A stretch of DNA of 6,078 nucleotides, taken from Candidatus Cryptobacteroides faecihippi. GTDB lineage: Bacteria; Bacteroidota; Bacteroidia; Bacteroidales; UBA932. How positions within the stretch are numbered: position 1 is the stretch's first letter; the number at the start of each line of letters is the position of its first letter. A program made the position numbers and the translations under genes. Of the stretch, positions 5,255-6,078 are shown one piece after another. The stretch lies in NCBI GenBank assembly GCA_018066065.1, contig JAGHSC010000230.1:1-6078 (forward strand), read 5' to 3'. A model generated the notes under the pieces. The model saw only the letters and a list, made by a program, of their open reading frames with translations. It was not told where the DNA came from and made no database searches.

Positions 5255-6078
5255 CTTTCTTCGTCTGCGATGGATTTCAGGCAGCCGACGATGTTGCGTT
5301 CAAAGACTTCCAGAGTGAATCTTTCCTTGAACTTCTCCCGGCCCTTGCGGCCCATCCCGGCACAGAGGTTCCTGTCTTCGGCGAGCTTCTGAAGGGCATC
5401 GGCAAGTGCCACCGGATCGGCTTTCGGCACGATGAAGCCGGTCTCGCCATCATCGATGATGTCCGGGATGCCTCCTTCGTCCGTGCCTATGCAGGCGCAT
5501 GACTGTTGCATGGCCTCGAGGAGGACGAGACCGAAAGCCTCATTCTTCGAAGGAAACGCAAGCACTTCCGTTTCCCTTAGAAACTGTTTCTTTTCTTCTC
5601 CGAACTTTCCTCCCAATGCTCTGACATTGCCGGAAAGGCCATTGGCACTCAAATAGTCATTGAACCGTTCTTCCGAAACATCCTTCCATGCCCCCACGAA
5701 GTCACATCGAAACTCGACCTCACGTTCTTTCAGGATACGAAGTGAATCCAGCAAAGTCCAAACACCTTTGGCCTCCATCATATTGGAAAGGAAAAGGACT
5801 CTAAGCGGTCCTGAAACAGGCTTCAGAGCCAATGCATTTCCATCTGAAGGGATGCCGTTCGGCACGATGTACACATCCTCCCTGGCAACATATTTCTTGA
5901 CATCCTGGTACAGATTCTCGGAGAGAAGTATGTTCTTCTGGTTTCTGTAGGCCTGCCGATAAAGCTTGTCATCCAGCCATCTGTCCTGCCTGGTGGAGAC
6001 GCCCTTGTTATGGAAGTGGGCAACCACCCTGCATCCCATCGACTTGACGAGCTGCGTGATGATCAGATCCTTGTAGAA
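5251..6078 (-). CDS. GT4-family glycosyltransferase, 5' end cut by the window edge
   Basis: The reading frame stays open to base 6078, so the protein continues beyond the window; 275 residues are visible, starting FYKDLIITQLVKSMGCR. The Met at 6039 is internal, because the residues before it fit the GT4 pattern and GT4 proteins usually have around 370 residues, leaving roughly 100 unseen. The visible part holds the end of the N-terminal acceptor domain (VVAHFHNKGVS), the linker VYIVPNGIP and the C-terminal GT-B donor domain. That domain begins at PLRVLFLSNMMEAKGVWTLL, continues with VLAFPSKNEAFGLVLLEAM, which contains the EX7E motif (Glu codons near 5541 and 5517), then GTDEGGIPDIIDDGETGFIV. 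This is a retaining transferase likely to add one sugar to the lipid-linked repeat unit on the cytoplasmic side. G+C falls from about 62% to about 48% moving upstream past the EX7E motif, suggesting mosaic origin. Donor and acceptor are unknown. Confidence 0.93.
   Translation of the reverse strand, partial: FYKDLIITQLVKSMGCRVVAHFHNKGVSTRQDRWLDDKLYRQAYRNQKNILLSENLYQDVKKYVAREDVYIVPNGIPSDGNALALKPVSGPLRVLFLSNMMEAKGVWTLLDSLRILKEREVEFRCDFVGAWKDVSEERFNDYLSANGLSGNVRALGGKFGEEKKQFLRETEVLAFPSKNEAFGLVLLEAMQQSCACIGTDEGGIPDIIDDGETGFIVPKADPVALADALQKLAEDRNLCAGMGRKGREKFKERFTLEVFERNIVGCLKSIADEER

Noticed and set aside
697..6078. Invertible capsule promoter or integrase-linked phase-switch region
   Set aside because: Such switches are known in Bacteroides capsule loci, but here the gaps are 21 bases or less and I saw no inverted repeat pair or recombinase gene.

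Overview
The window looks like chromosomal DNA from a Bacteroidota species, most likely order Bacteroidales. The evidence is a Wzi-type capsule assembly barrel of the Bacteroidota form, a WecG/TagA enzyme with the TINAHSYN signature, and a lipoprotein cyclophilin with the SSGSQFYIVQ signature. There is also a TAnnTTTG promoter element, and Shine-Dalgarno sequences are mostly absent. Hand counts of 120-base blocks give about 57-62% G+C over most of the right half, and AGG is common for arginine. That is high for Bacteroides or Prevotella and would fit a GC-rich lineage such as Rikenellaceae or an uncultured gut Bacteroidales, but the genus cannot be fixed from this sequence.

Layout: at the left edge one plus-strand gene (18-719) encodes a periplasm-facing lipoprotein peptidyl-prolyl isomerase. 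Everything else is a minus-strand surface polysaccharide cluster, read right to left: a GT4 glycosyltransferase (5251 to beyond the right edge, 5' end missing), a GT32/Caps_synth-type glycosyltransferase (4298-5254), a WecG/TagA/CpsF glycosyltransferase (3557-4276), a WcaJ-type polyprenyl-phosphate sugar-1-phosphate transferase (2151-3560) and a Wzi-family outer-membrane protein (697-2139). The genes are very tightly packed: two junctions are 4-base ATGA overlaps, the others are gaps of 21 and 11 bases, and the cluster ends tail-to-tail in a 23-base overlap with the isomerase gene. No stretch over 300 bases lacks a gene.

How the genes work together (inferred from the families): the WcaJ-like enzyme puts the first sugar phosphate on undecaprenyl phosphate at the inner membrane. 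The WecG-like enzyme probably adds the second sugar, and the GT32-like and GT4 enzymes extend the repeat unit. Flippase, polymerase and Wza/Wzc export genes are not in the window and may lie beyond the right edge or elsewhere. Wzi would help organise the exported polymer at the outer membrane. The isomerase is probably an unrelated neighbour.

I see no wholly new system. The points most worth checking are a consensus Bacteroidota -7 element four bases before the WecG start (possible internal, near-leaderless promoter), a Wzi protein without an ordinary signal peptide, a sharp G+C change inside the GT4 gene near its EX7E motif, and the tail-to-tail gene overlap.
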